Shown in pieces: positions 41,958 to 50,232 of a stretch of 64,000 bases of DNA. Made by a program: the position numbers and the translations under genes. The DNA is taken from NCBI GenBank assembly GCA_016721245.1, contig JADKIQ010000012.1, forward strand, positions 62,001-126,000, in the 5' to 3' direction. Within the stretch, counting starts at the first letter, position 1; the number at the start of each line of letters is the position of its first letter. This DNA comes from Sphingobacteriales bacterium. GTDB lineage: Bacteria; Bacteroidota; Bacteroidia; Chitinophagales; JADIYW01. The notes under the pieces are model-generated. The model had not been told where the DNA came from. It did not search any database and was given only the letters and a program-made list of their open reading frames with translations.

Positions 41958-42428
41958 TTAATAATTCGGATTTTGCTTAAATTTTCTGGCAAGTGTACTC
42001 AGGGCATCCTGTACTACTTTTGTATTGATCTGATTAATGATAAACCCGGTATAAGGAATATAGGGCTCAAATTCTATAATGTAATCCAGGCGTGTTTTAT
42101 TGGGAGACAACTCAATGAAATTCATTTTACCGATGTGGTTTTTCAGTGGACTGCCCAGTGTGATTTTATATTCAAGGTATTTGGTTTCAATATATTGTGT
42201 TACTGTTTCCTGAAAAAAAACGGGAAAACTGATAATTAAACGGGACGAACCTACATCGTTGCAATTGGCCGGATTGGGCGAATCGATAATTCGTTTTATA
42301 AATCCCGGATAAATTTCACTCAAACGATTATGGTCGCTGAAGAAGGCAAATACATTCTTCACCGGCGCATCAAAATCCTGCAGGAAATGCAGTTTTTGCT
42401 TTTCATTATCTGTGCGTAACCCAAGCAT
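41958..42428 (-). CDS. SRPBCC family protein (START-like), 156 aa
   Basis: Helix-grip fold protein: KLHFLQDFDAPVKNVFAFFSDHNRLSEIYPG at the N-terminus, then beta strands and a C-terminal amphipathic helix (DALSTLARKFKQNPN). SRPBCC proteins bind hydrophobic ligands. It is a paralogue of the next gene (same APxKxVFxxxSDHNxLS start) and overlaps it by the shared ATGA bases, so the pair is coupled. Ligand unknown. Confidence 0.8.
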   Translation of the reverse strand: MLGLRTDNEKQKLHFLQDFDAPVKNVFAFFSDHNRLSEIYPGFIKRIIDSPNPANCNDVGSSRLIISFPVFFQETVTQYIETKYLEYKITLGSPLKNHIGKMNFIELSPNKTRLDYIIEFEPYIPYTGFIINQINTKVVQDALSTLARKFKQNPNY

Positions 42429-42853
42429 TAGTTGTATTTAGAAGCTAATTTTTTCAGTCCGTTTTTAATAGTGGTCTCCAGCAGAAATTTAACGACAGGA
42501 TCTATGATACCAATCTTACTTTCGATATCGATGGTATAATTTAATACGGTCTTTCCCGGCGATGGCGAAGAGAACTCCAGTCTGCCTAAATGATAATTAA
42601 TAGGAGCGTTGCTGCTTATCTGATATTCAATCAGGTTCGGTGCTTCAAAAACAGTGACTGTTTCCTGTAGCAATTCAATTCCCATACCGATACTTCTTAC
42701 AGAGCCCATACCGTTTGGGTTTGCGCCGTCCGCATCTTTAATCCGTTTTATTTGGGCACCTAAAATACTGCTCAGGTTATTGTGATCACTCAGGTAATCA
42801 AAAATTTCTTTTTGCGGAGCATTAAATGCCTGGGTAATGGAGATGTGCTGCAT
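42428..42853 (-). CDS. SRPBCC family protein (START-like), 141 aa
   Basis: Paralogue of the gene downstream of it: ITQAFNAPQKEIFDYLSDHNNLSSIL and a C-terminal helix (TIKNGLKKLASKYN). Start chosen at ATG 42853 (MQHISITQAF), within the longer frame. First gene of a five-gene string on the minus strand (SRPBCC, SRPBCC, secreted protein, lipoprotein). Hydrophobic ligand binding is predicted from the fold. Confidence 0.8.
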   Translation of the reverse strand: MQHISITQAFNAPQKEIFDYLSDHNNLSSILGAQIKRIKDADGANPNGMGSVRSIGMGIELLQETVTVFEAPNLIEYQISSNAPINYHLGRLEFSSPSPGKTVLNYTIDIESKIGIIDPVVKFLLETTIKNGLKKLASKYN

Positions 42854-42972
42854 GTTTTTTTTATAAAAATACAACTTTTAATCTTTTTTAATGGTTATTA
42901 GTCTATAGGATTTGTATATTTATATTTTAATTCATTTAAACGAATATTATTCACTCAATAAAAAATAAAAGT

Positions 42973-43608
42973 ATGTCATTAAGATTAGGCGATGAAGCTC
43001 CGAACTTCACAGCAGAAACAACAGCGGGAACCATCAACTTTCACGAATGGCTGGGTAACAGCTGGGGCGTATTATTTTCGCATCCCGCAGATTTTACACC
43101 GGTATGTACCACCGAATTAGGATACACGGCCAAACTGAAAGATGAATTTGCCAAACGAAACGTTAAGGTACTCGCATTAAGTGTAGACGGTATCGAATCA
43201 CATCATGAATGGATTAAAGATATTGAGGAAACCCAGCATGTCGCTGTAAACTTTCCCATCATTGCCGATCCTGACAAGAAAGTGGCGGAGTTGTATGATA
43301 TGATGCACCCAAATGCTTCCGAGAAATTTACAGTAAGGAGTGTGTTTGTAATTGGTCCGGATAAGAAAATAAAACTGACCATCACGTATCCTGCATCTAC
43401 CGGCAGAAATTTCAATGAAATTTTACGGGTGATTGATTCCCTGCAACTGACGGCAAACTATAGTGTGGCGACACCGGTGAACTGGCAGGAAGGAGAGGAT
43501 GTGGTGATTGCACCGGCGATTTCAGATGCGGATGCGGAAGTAAAATTTCCAAAAGGGTTTAAACGCATTAAACCTTATCTGAGATTAACTCCTCAGCCTA
43601 ATAAATAA
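42973..43608 (+). CDS. 1-Cys-type peroxiredoxin
   Basis: Thiol peroxidase that reduces peroxides. The active-site motif is PADFTPVCTTE with the peroxidatic Cys45. The C-terminal part has the Prx6-type dimerisation extension (FPKGFKRIKPYLRLTPQP). 211 aa, a normal length for the Prx6 subfamily; no obvious resolving cysteine is visible in the 1-Cys position. Cytoplasmic. A terminator follows. Confidence 0.93.
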   Translation: MSLRLGDEAPNFTAETTAGTINFHEWLGNSWGVLFSHPADFTPVCTTELGYTAKLKDEFAKRNVKVLALSVDGIESHHEWIKDIEETQHVAVNFPIIADPDKKVAELYDMMHPNASEKFTVRSVFVIGPDKKIKLTITYPASTGRNFNEILRVIDSLQLTANYSVATPVNWQEGEDVVIAPAISDADAEVKFPKGFKRIKPYLRLTPQPNK

Positions 43609-43629
43609 TACTAGCTATAAAATAAATCG

Positions 43630-43662
43630 AAAAGGTCAACCGAAAGATTGACCTTTTTTTGT
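43630..43662. terminator. Terminator after the peroxiredoxin gene
   Basis: Ten-base stem AAAAGGTCAA / TTGACCTTTT with an eight-base loop and further T residues; between convergent genes. Confidence 0.85.
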
Positions 43663-44168
43663 TATACTTTCTGAAATTTTTCCAATTCCAAAATCCATTT
43701 TCTTGTAAACCACAACGGAATGATACCGAACAGCCCAAAGCTGCAGTCAATGATGCGCCAGATAAATGGAATGCCACGAATAGGTCCGCAGATAAAAGCT
43801 AAAGGAATTACCATGAGGCAGGCAATCATACCGAACTCAATTACCCAGATATTGCGCACCGGATCACGCAAAGGACCAATAAATGCCATGCCTATGACGA
43901 TATGTGCAAAGGCCAACCAGTCGGTGCCGTAAAAAATGAACGGATAATTTTTTGCCGTTTCATGTATGCCTTTGCTTACCGTAATCAAAAAGGAATGAAT
44001 AGATGGCAGGTAGTTTTGCAACCAGACGCTGTTTATAAAATAGCTGTCAAATAAATTGATTTCCGTTTCAATCGGGAAGGCGGTGATACCGCTTATAACC
44101 AGACCAAAGATGAAAAAAAGAATCATCCTTCGGATACGGGTTTGTAAAATTTGGATATTGCTTTTCAT
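43662..44168 (-). CDS. Hypothetical membrane protein, 168 aa
   Basis: Four hydrophobic helices (MILFFIFGLVISGITAFPIE, FIFYGTDWLAFAHIVIGMAFIG, IWVIEFGMIACLMVIPLAFICG and DCSFGLFGIIPLWF) with conserved-looking Trp and Pro residues. I do not recognise the family. Single gene convergent with the peroxiredoxin gene. Confidence 0.7.
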   Translation of the reverse strand: MKSNIQILQTRIRRMILFFIFGLVISGITAFPIETEINLFDSYFINSVWLQNYLPSIHSFLITVSKGIHETAKNYPFIFYGTDWLAFAHIVIGMAFIGPLRDPVRNIWVIEFGMIACLMVIPLAFICGPIRGIPFIWRIIDCSFGLFGIIPLWFTRKWILELEKFQKV

Positions 44169-44317
44169 ACTTTCAGTATTTTCTGAAACAAAATTAAATT
44201 TAAAAAAACAAATGCATTAAATTTTAACGCTTCTTAGCATAAGATAATAAGAGTCGGTTTTTGATAAGTAATATTGGTGGATACATTTTCTTTTGTTAAC
44301 TTAACGTAAACAAGCGT

Positions 44318-45220
44318 ATGCCTAAAAGTAAAATTCTCCAAAAAATAGAGTCGCTGGATCCAAAAAAAGATGCCTGGGAAATTGTACAGTTAACGGTTTT
44401 TTATGAATTTCCATGGGATTTTAACAGAGCACTTGAATTAGCATTATATAAAACATATGCTGTGCCTTCCATCTCTAAAATTTTGCATCAATCCAAAGAG
44501 TTTGAAAAATATACACAAAAACGATACGACGATACTGATTTAATTCTGAGCGAAATCATCGAGAACGGCATAAAAGAAGGCAGGGGATTGCAGGCATTGC
44601 AACAGATGAACTGGATTCATTCAAATTATAAAATTTCCAACGAAGATTATTTATATGTGCTGTCTACTTTTATTTTTGATACAGCCAAATGGATTAACAA
44701 ATATGGATACAGAAAGCTGACGCATAATGAAGAGCTTGCCGGTTTTTATGTATGGAAAGATATTGGAGAACAAATGAATATTAAAGATATTCCAGATTCT
44801 ATCAATGAGTTTAAGAAATACTATGATGATTACGAAAAAGAACATTTTCAATATGCGGAAACAAATGCCAAAGTAGCGCGCTTTACAGAAGATTTGATGT
44901 TGGGTTGGTATATGCCAAAATTTATGTTCAATGTTGCACGTCCATTTCTACATGCTGTAATGGAACCACATTTATTGAAAGCATTTAACCATAAAGAACC
45001 GAGCGCGGCCATGCGTGCGCTGGCAACCAATGCGCTGCGCGCCAGAAGCAAAGCTGCTAGTTTAATTCCGCGAACAACGCCATACATTCGTACAAGAGAC
45101 CACAAACACAAAGCATATCCAAACGGATATCAATTGGAAGAGTTAGGCCCGGCAAAATTAATGAACTCACCGAAATGTCCATTTCATAAAATGACAGATG
45201 CACTGAAAAAATCTGCCTGA
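44318..45220 (+). CDS. MpaB-like oxygenase (DUF2236 family), second copy
   Basis: 300-aa DUF2236-type protein: FYEFPWDFNRALELALYKTYAVPSISKIL, HSNYKISNEDYLYVLSTFIFDTAKWIN and YVWKDIGEQMNIKDIP match the family helices, with His in the WIHSNYK motif as the likely haem contact. It is shorter than the copy at 4328 and carries an Arg/Ala-rich C-terminal tail with CPFHKM near its end. Single gene followed by an MFS transporter on the same strand; 36 bp separate them. Substrate unknown. Confidence 0.82.
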   Translation: MPKSKILQKIESLDPKKDAWEIVQLTVFYEFPWDFNRALELALYKTYAVPSISKILHQSKEFEKYTQKRYDDTDLILSEIIENGIKEGRGLQALQQMNWIHSNYKISNEDYLYVLSTFIFDTAKWINKYGYRKLTHNEELAGFYVWKDIGEQMNIKDIPDSINEFKKYYDDYEKEHFQYAETNAKVARFTEDLMLGWYMPKFMFNVARPFLHAVMEPHLLKAFNHKEPSAAMRALATNALRARSKAASLIPRTTPYIRTRDHKHKAYPNGYQLEELGPAKLMNSPKCPFHKMTDALKKSA

Positions 45221-45256
45221 TATTATTAAAATAAATAAATAGGTTATCTTAGTTGA

Positions 45257-46636
45257 ATGAATGACATTTCAGCCGAACAGCAACTTACACATCAGAAAGT
45301 TCCTTTGCTTAGAAAGATTGCCTTTGCCATGGGACAAACCGGCTGGAGTCTCGCGGTGTTTGGGTTCACGGAATTAATTTATCAGTTTTACTTACCACCC
45401 GATAACGGTCAACCAATGTTTAAGGCCTTTGTGTATCAGGGGGCAGTTTTTAAAGTATTTACTATAGTTGGTATTTTATCGGCAGTCGGTTATATCATCA
45501 GTGCGTTTATGGAGCCGATTGTAGGCAGTTTGAGCGACAGAAGCACTTTTAAATTCGGCAAACGAAAAACATTTATGGCCGCTGCCGTGGTGCCTTTTGC
45601 AATGTTATCTGCCGCCGTTTTTTTTCCTTTAAAAGACGGATTACATTCGATGAATACTGTCTGGCTTTCTGTTACAGTGATTGCCGCCTTTATTATCAAA
45701 TGTTTTTACACGACGCCTTATAATGCATTAATAAATGAAATCGCAAAAGAAGAAAAAGAACGACTACACATTGTGATGATGTTGTCGATTGCCTATGCAT
45801 TGGGAATCGGCGTAGGGCAAACGATTAATATTTCTCTGAGTGTATTTAAGGGTGTCATGTCAAATGAAGCCATCTTTCAGTTAAGCGTGTTGGTCTACGC
45901 CGTTGTCGCGATGGTTTTAATGATGATGCCGATTTTGTTTGTGGAAGATAATTCGGGAAAGCACATCAGTAAACAGGAATTGAGTTATGATAAAAAACAT
46001 GCCGGTATTTTTGATAATATGCGGGAAGTGTGGAATGATAGGAATTTCAGAGTACTGGTAATTGTCGAACTGATCTACTGGTTTCCGCAAAAGATATTTG
46101 TGGTAGCGGTACCTTATATTGTGGCCGCTTTACTGCAATTGGATAATGTGTATACGGCCATTATTTTGTACAGCGTAGGGATTGCCTCACTCTTAATGTA
46201 TCCGCTGATTGATAAACTGGTGGATAAATACGGCAAGAAGAAAGTGATGCAGTCCGCTTTGTTGTGCCTGCTGATTAGTTTCAGTTTTACCGCCACCATT
46301 GGCTTATATAAAATACCGACCATGGCGTTTGTTGCGGTGTATGTTTTAGTGAATACCTATCCCACCGCGGTACTGGGAATTTTACCCATGGCTTTGGCTG
46401 GCGATAATGCAGAACATGATTTCAGGAAAACGGGTATTGCCAAGAATGCTTCTTACTTCGGTTTAAAAACCTTTATGATGAAAATAGGAGTAGCGCTGAC
46501 AAGTTTGATTTTCCCTTCTTTATTATTGTTGGGTAAAACACCTGCTAATCCTTTTGGCGTGCGTATGGTCGCTGTGGCTTGTGTTGTCAGCAGTTTATTG
46601 GCGTTTATGGTGATGCGAAAGTATAAGGATGTTTAA
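45257..46636 (+). CDS. MFS transporter (GPH/SLC45-like)
   Basis: Twelve-helix major facilitator. Loop 2-3 signature SDRSTFKFGKRKTFM (GPH-type 'D-R-x-x-x-K-F-G-K-R-K'). 459 aa with N-terminal cytoplasmic stretch (MNDISAEQQLTHQKVPLLRK). The family moves sugars or glycosides with cations. It may be cotranscribed with the MpaB-like gene upstream. Substrate unknown. Confidence 0.88.
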   Translation: MNDISAEQQLTHQKVPLLRKIAFAMGQTGWSLAVFGFTELIYQFYLPPDNGQPMFKAFVYQGAVFKVFTIVGILSAVGYIISAFMEPIVGSLSDRSTFKFGKRKTFMAAAVVPFAMLSAAVFFPLKDGLHSMNTVWLSVTVIAAFIIKCFYTTPYNALINEIAKEEKERLHIVMMLSIAYALGIGVGQTINISLSVFKGVMSNEAIFQLSVLVYAVVAMVLMMMPILFVEDNSGKHISKQELSYDKKHAGIFDNMREVWNDRNFRVLVIVELIYWFPQKIFVVAVPYIVAALLQLDNVYTAIILYSVGIASLLMYPLIDKLVDKYGKKKVMQSALLCLLISFSFTATIGLYKIPTMAFVAVYVLVNTYPTAVLGILPMALAGDNAEHDFRKTGIAKNASYFGLKTFMMKIGVALTSLIFPSLLLLGKTPANPFGVRMVAVACVVSSLLAFMVMRKYKDV

Positions 46637-46787
46637 GGAAGGGATAAGTCATAAGATGTAAGTAATAAGTATTAATTTCTTTACAGCAATAACAAAATTC
46701 ATTTTAGTGTATTGCAACAATGGAACACATAAAAGGAGTAGTTGTTTTATTTCCATTCTTTCCTTACTCCTTACTCCTTATTCCTTA

Positions 46788-47198
46788 TTACTTCTGTTTA
46801 CTCATTCTGATAATCTCATCAAACTCAGCTTTGGTAATATCGCAAACGGAAAGTCTGCCTTGTTTCACCAGCTTGATATCCGCTAATTTGGGATTGGCTT
46901 TGATGGCTGCCAGCGTAACAGGATTTTTGAGTTTTTCTTTGGGTGCTACGTCTACACAAACCCAGGCTGTTTCTTCTGTGGTCGGGTCCTGATAAGCTTC
47001 TTTCACAATATTCATAATGCCCACCACCGCTTTGTCAATGTTACTATGGTAAAATAAGGCAGTATCCCCTTTTTTCATCGCGCGCATATTGTTGCGTGCC
47101 GTGTAGTTACGCACACCGTCCCAGTGTTCTTTTCCTTTTCTTACCAAATCATCATAAGAAAAAACATCAGGCTCGGATTTCATTAACCAGTAATTCAT
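46788..47198 (-). CDS. EVE domain protein (THYN1-like)
   Basis: PUA-like EVE domain that binds modified bases in nucleic acids. Family start MNYWLMKSEPDVFSYDDLVRKG, then WDGVRNYTARNNMRAMKKGDTALFYHSN and the closing LSVCDITKAEFDEI; 136 aa, single domain. Known members recognise modified DNA cytosines; the target here is unknown. No restriction or modification gene is next to it. Confidence 0.93.
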   Translation of the reverse strand: MNYWLMKSEPDVFSYDDLVRKGKEHWDGVRNYTARNNMRAMKKGDTALFYHSNIDKAVVGIMNIVKEAYQDPTTEETAWVCVDVAPKEKLKNPVTLAAIKANPKLADIKLVKQGRLSVCDITKAEFDEIIRMSKQK

Positions 47199-47295
47199 TG
47201 TTAGTATTTAGTATGCAAGGTAAGCAGCAGGCAGTAAAAATCAAAAAAATAAATTATGCATTTTTAATCGTTAATCTTTAATCTTCTATCGTTCA

Positions 47296-48198
47296 TCATT
47301 CTCGATTTTGTAGCTTTTGTTTGAACGAATCGCGCATGACCTGCACATCCCATTTCCGGTTCACCATCACTTCATCGCCAACGATTAATTTGAAATAATA
47401 CACATCATCTGTATACACGGAAGAATCGTATTCAAAGTTGAGTTTGTGTGTGCCTGCCGGTACCTTTTTTTGATTGAACAGTTCACGAACTAAAATCCCG
47501 TTTTTATCAAACATGGCAATCTGTATATCCTGTGGTTTAGTGAAACTGTATTCAAAATTTCCTCCTACTTTTTCTTTAGGCGGAGCATAGTAATTGGTCT
47601 TATAATCTTTCTTTGATTTTATAGTAAATGTTTTTCCGGTTAGAGATGCCATGAATTTCTTGAGTTCATTTTCTTCCGTACTGTCTGATGAATAAATGGA
47701 ATTGATATCCCTGTCGCTCACTAAACTCCAGACAGCATATTGTGCAGCGCTGCTCTGGTATCCCTTCTGATGAATGAATTGAGATAACTTTTGCAGGGTA
47801 TCATTATTCACGGGCTTAAAAGTGTAAATCGTTCCATCGTTTCCCGAACCGTCACTCGGTTCAATGCACATACCTTTCACCTTTACAGCTCTTTTTTCTT
47901 TTGGCTGTAATACCAATAGTTGCGAGGCGGTTACCACAATATTTTGTTTATCGGAATCAGCAGGAATAAACAGATCACCATCTTCAATGCTGATACTAAC
48001 CGCTTCATTGCTGATATTCGCCAACTCTAAGACCACAGGTTCCAGATAATGTGTGCTGGAGCTGTTACCGTGAATGACACCCGTGATTTTTTTGCTTTTT
48101 AATGCTTCATGTAGCTTTACCGGATTGCTGAAAACAACTTGATTTAATAGAATAAAACAACAGAAAAAAAGAAAGGTAAAGTAGTGCTGATTTCTCAT
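47296..48198 (-). CDS. Secreted protein with a FlgD-like C-terminal fold
   Basis: 300-aa exported protein with signal peptide (ends VVFSN). The first 190 residues contain a domain of unknown type (LELANISNEAVSISIEDGDLFIP); the C-terminal region (about 210-290: FEYSFTKPQDIQIAMFDKNGILVRELFNQKKVPAGTHKLNFEYD, cited in part) looks like a FlgD-type Ig fold. Function unknown. Single gene between an EVE protein and a convergent T9SS cargo gene. Confidence 0.7.
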   Translation of the reverse strand: MRNQHYFTFLFFCCFILLNQVVFSNPVKLHEALKSKKITGVIHGNSSSTHYLEPVVLELANISNEAVSISIEDGDLFIPADSDKQNIVVTASQLLVLQPKEKRAVKVKGMCIEPSDGSGNDGTIYTFKPVNNDTLQKLSQFIHQKGYQSSAAQYAVWSLVSDRDINSIYSSDSTEENELKKFMASLTGKTFTIKSKKDYKTNYYAPPKEKVGGNFEYSFTKPQDIQIAMFDKNGILVRELFNQKKVPAGTHKLNFEYDSSVYTDDVYYFKLIVGDEVMVNRKWDVQVMRDSFKQKLQNRE

Positions 48199-48347
48199 GA
48201 TATTAAATTTTACTTCTAACGCTAAAAAGTATGTTCGTATTGTGAAAATTATTCATATTATTTCATAAATTTATGAAACGTCGGACAAATTTTTGGGAAG
48301 GGATGAAATGTTCGATGGGATACACAGTCATTTTAAAAAAGCTAGCT

Positions 48348-50048
48348 ATGAAAAAAATCTTATTTATTCTGATTTCACTTTTTTATTTCAGTCATTTTAG
48401 TGTGGCACAAGATGCGTGTTCTCAGCAGTCCAGCACACGAGTCCGTTTGGTTGGAGATAGCTGGATGCATTTTCCGCAGCTTTACCAGTCTTATGATTCT
48501 GCGTTGGCCAAATATGGTTTTCCGGATGTAGGCGTAATCGGAGATGCAACCGTACTAATTAGTATGACCGCTGAAACATGGTGGCAATTTCCTTTAGCAA
48601 GAATTGCACTGGAAGCCGCACTTACTTCTGATGCTGCCCGCCCGATTGATATAGTGATTGTCTCTCTTGGAGGAAATGATGTTGGTTTTGGATTTTATTC
48701 AGGAGATTCTTTAAATGTGGTAGATAATGATCTTTATACTGCAAAGTTGTTTATGGATAGTATTTTTGGTTTAATACATACCAAGATACCCAATGCACAA
48801 ATTATATGGCAGGGATATGATTATCCGAATTTTCAGGACCCCTGTATCGATTTCCCCTGGGATCCGTATTGTGACACATGGAGTGGACATGGTTATTTTA
48901 CAGCTTATGAAGTCAATCGTTTTCTGGGTTATTTAACGGCATATCAGGATTCTGTCATTCAGGCATATCATCAGCCGTACATGCATTTTTTTAATTGCAC
49001 AGGGTTAATGCAATGGCATTACGGACAAACAACTCCGCTTCGGTATGCACCATATGGAACATACCCGCCGAGGTCGGTTCCGTTTCCCGGCGGTGATATC
49101 AGATATCCGTCTCCGCACATAGCAATGGGATTGGGCGGAATTGATGCCTATCATTTGAGTCCGGATGGATTTACTGTTTTGGCAGAGTTTTATGTGCGTA
49201 AGTTTATCAGCAATTATTTGAGAAGAAATAAGGATACTACAATACACTCTTTAGGACAAAATTTTGACGGTTGGGTAGATGCAGGTACCAACACAGGAAC
49301 TGGAAATGTACTGATCGGAAAAAATAATCAGCAGTTAGCAACCAAAGGAGTTTTCAGTTTTAATACAGCTGTTATTCCAGCCAATAAAAAAGTCAAAAAA
49401 GCAGTACTCTTTTTTAAAGAAAAAACAATTGCAAGACCTTACAGTCCGATTACAAGATTCCCGCAAAATTTTGTACTGGATATTAAAAACGGCACATTCG
49501 GAAATGATGTCATCGAAGGCAGTGACTATCTCGCTACGGCCAGCCTTACGGATGTGGCATGCTTTGCCGGCAGTTTAAGGGGTAATGATTATACCTTACG
49601 TGCGGAGCTGAACGAAGACGCATTACAGTATATCAATAAGAATGGTATTACACAGTTCCGGTTGTCTATTACAGATAATAATTTAATTACGTTTTACAAC
49701 GGAGACACTACCGAATTTGAAGGACCATATCTGGATATCTATTATGATACTACTGCTATTATCTCCGGAATTAAAGAGAATAAAACAAGTACTAACACAC
49801 TGGCTGTATATCCAAACCCTGCTGAAAATGAAATAACTGTTTCCTTAAGTAAAGAGATGATGTACAAAAAATCCGTGCTTACAATTTACAATACACAAGG
49901 CGCATCTGTTTACAGAACCGAATACGATAAACCGCTTCAGCAAGAAATTAAAATTGATGTAAGTCAACTTGCCTCAGGAGGGTATTTTATAAGTGTTGAA
50001 AATGAGCAGCGTAAATCGGTGGGTACATTTGTTAAAATTAAAGAGTAA
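48348..50048 (+). CDS. SGNH/GDSL hydrolase with T9SS type A sorting domain
   Basis: Secreted lipase/esterase-like hydrolase. Signal peptide ends VAQ. Block I GDSW (RLVGDSWMHFP), block III GGND, and block V D-x-x-H (GIDAYHLSPDG) give a complete SGNH triad; the middle (about 340-490) is a beta-rich domain. C-terminal sorting domain: LAVYPNPAENEITVSLS to GTFVKIKE. 566 aa; ATG 48348 is chosen, because the upstream in-frame codons are not signal-like. Likely releases acyl or acetyl groups from a surface polymer. Confidence 0.88.
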   Translation: MKKILFILISLFYFSHFSVAQDACSQQSSTRVRLVGDSWMHFPQLYQSYDSALAKYGFPDVGVIGDATVLISMTAETWWQFPLARIALEAALTSDAARPIDIVIVSLGGNDVGFGFYSGDSLNVVDNDLYTAKLFMDSIFGLIHTKIPNAQIIWQGYDYPNFQDPCIDFPWDPYCDTWSGHGYFTAYEVNRFLGYLTAYQDSVIQAYHQPYMHFFNCTGLMQWHYGQTTPLRYAPYGTYPPRSVPFPGGDIRYPSPHIAMGLGGIDAYHLSPDGFTVLAEFYVRKFISNYLRRNKDTTIHSLGQNFDGWVDAGTNTGTGNVLIGKNNQQLATKGVFSFNTAVIPANKKVKKAVLFFKEKTIARPYSPITRFPQNFVLDIKNGTFGNDVIEGSDYLATASLTDVACFAGSLRGNDYTLRAELNEDALQYINKNGITQFRLSITDNNLITFYNGDTTEFEGPYLDIYYDTTAIISGIKENKTSTNTLAVYPNPAENEITVSLSKEMMYKKSVLTIYNTQGASVYRTEYDKPLQQEIKIDVSQLASGGYFISVENEQRKSVGTFVKIKE

Positions 50049-50088
50049 GCATATAGTTGCCTACTGTTAAATGTATATTTGATTGATT

Positions 50089-50131
50089 ATTAATGAAGAA
50101 CAAGGTTTTTTAAACCTTGTTCTTCATTAAT
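50089..50131. terminator. Strong terminator with a 20-bp perfect stem
   Basis: ATTAATGAAGAACAAGGTTT pairs perfectly with its complement at 50112-50131 around a TTT loop. Confidence 0.8.
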
Positions 50132-50196
50132 GTGTTGGTTATCCACATACACCAACAAAACACTAAATTACAACTGACTATTCAAAATATTAGTTG

Positions 50197-50204
50197 TATT
50201 TTTG
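50197..50204 (+). promoter_or_regulatory. -7 promoter box TATTTTTG
   Basis: Exact TAnnTTTG, 29 bp before ATG 50233. Confidence 0.55.
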
Positions 50205-50232
50205 TAGTATAATTTATGATAAATCTATACAA

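Noticed and set aside
46788..47198. EVE protein as part of a restriction system
   Set aside because: No nuclease, methylase or helicase is adjacent; single-domain EVE proteins are common core genes.
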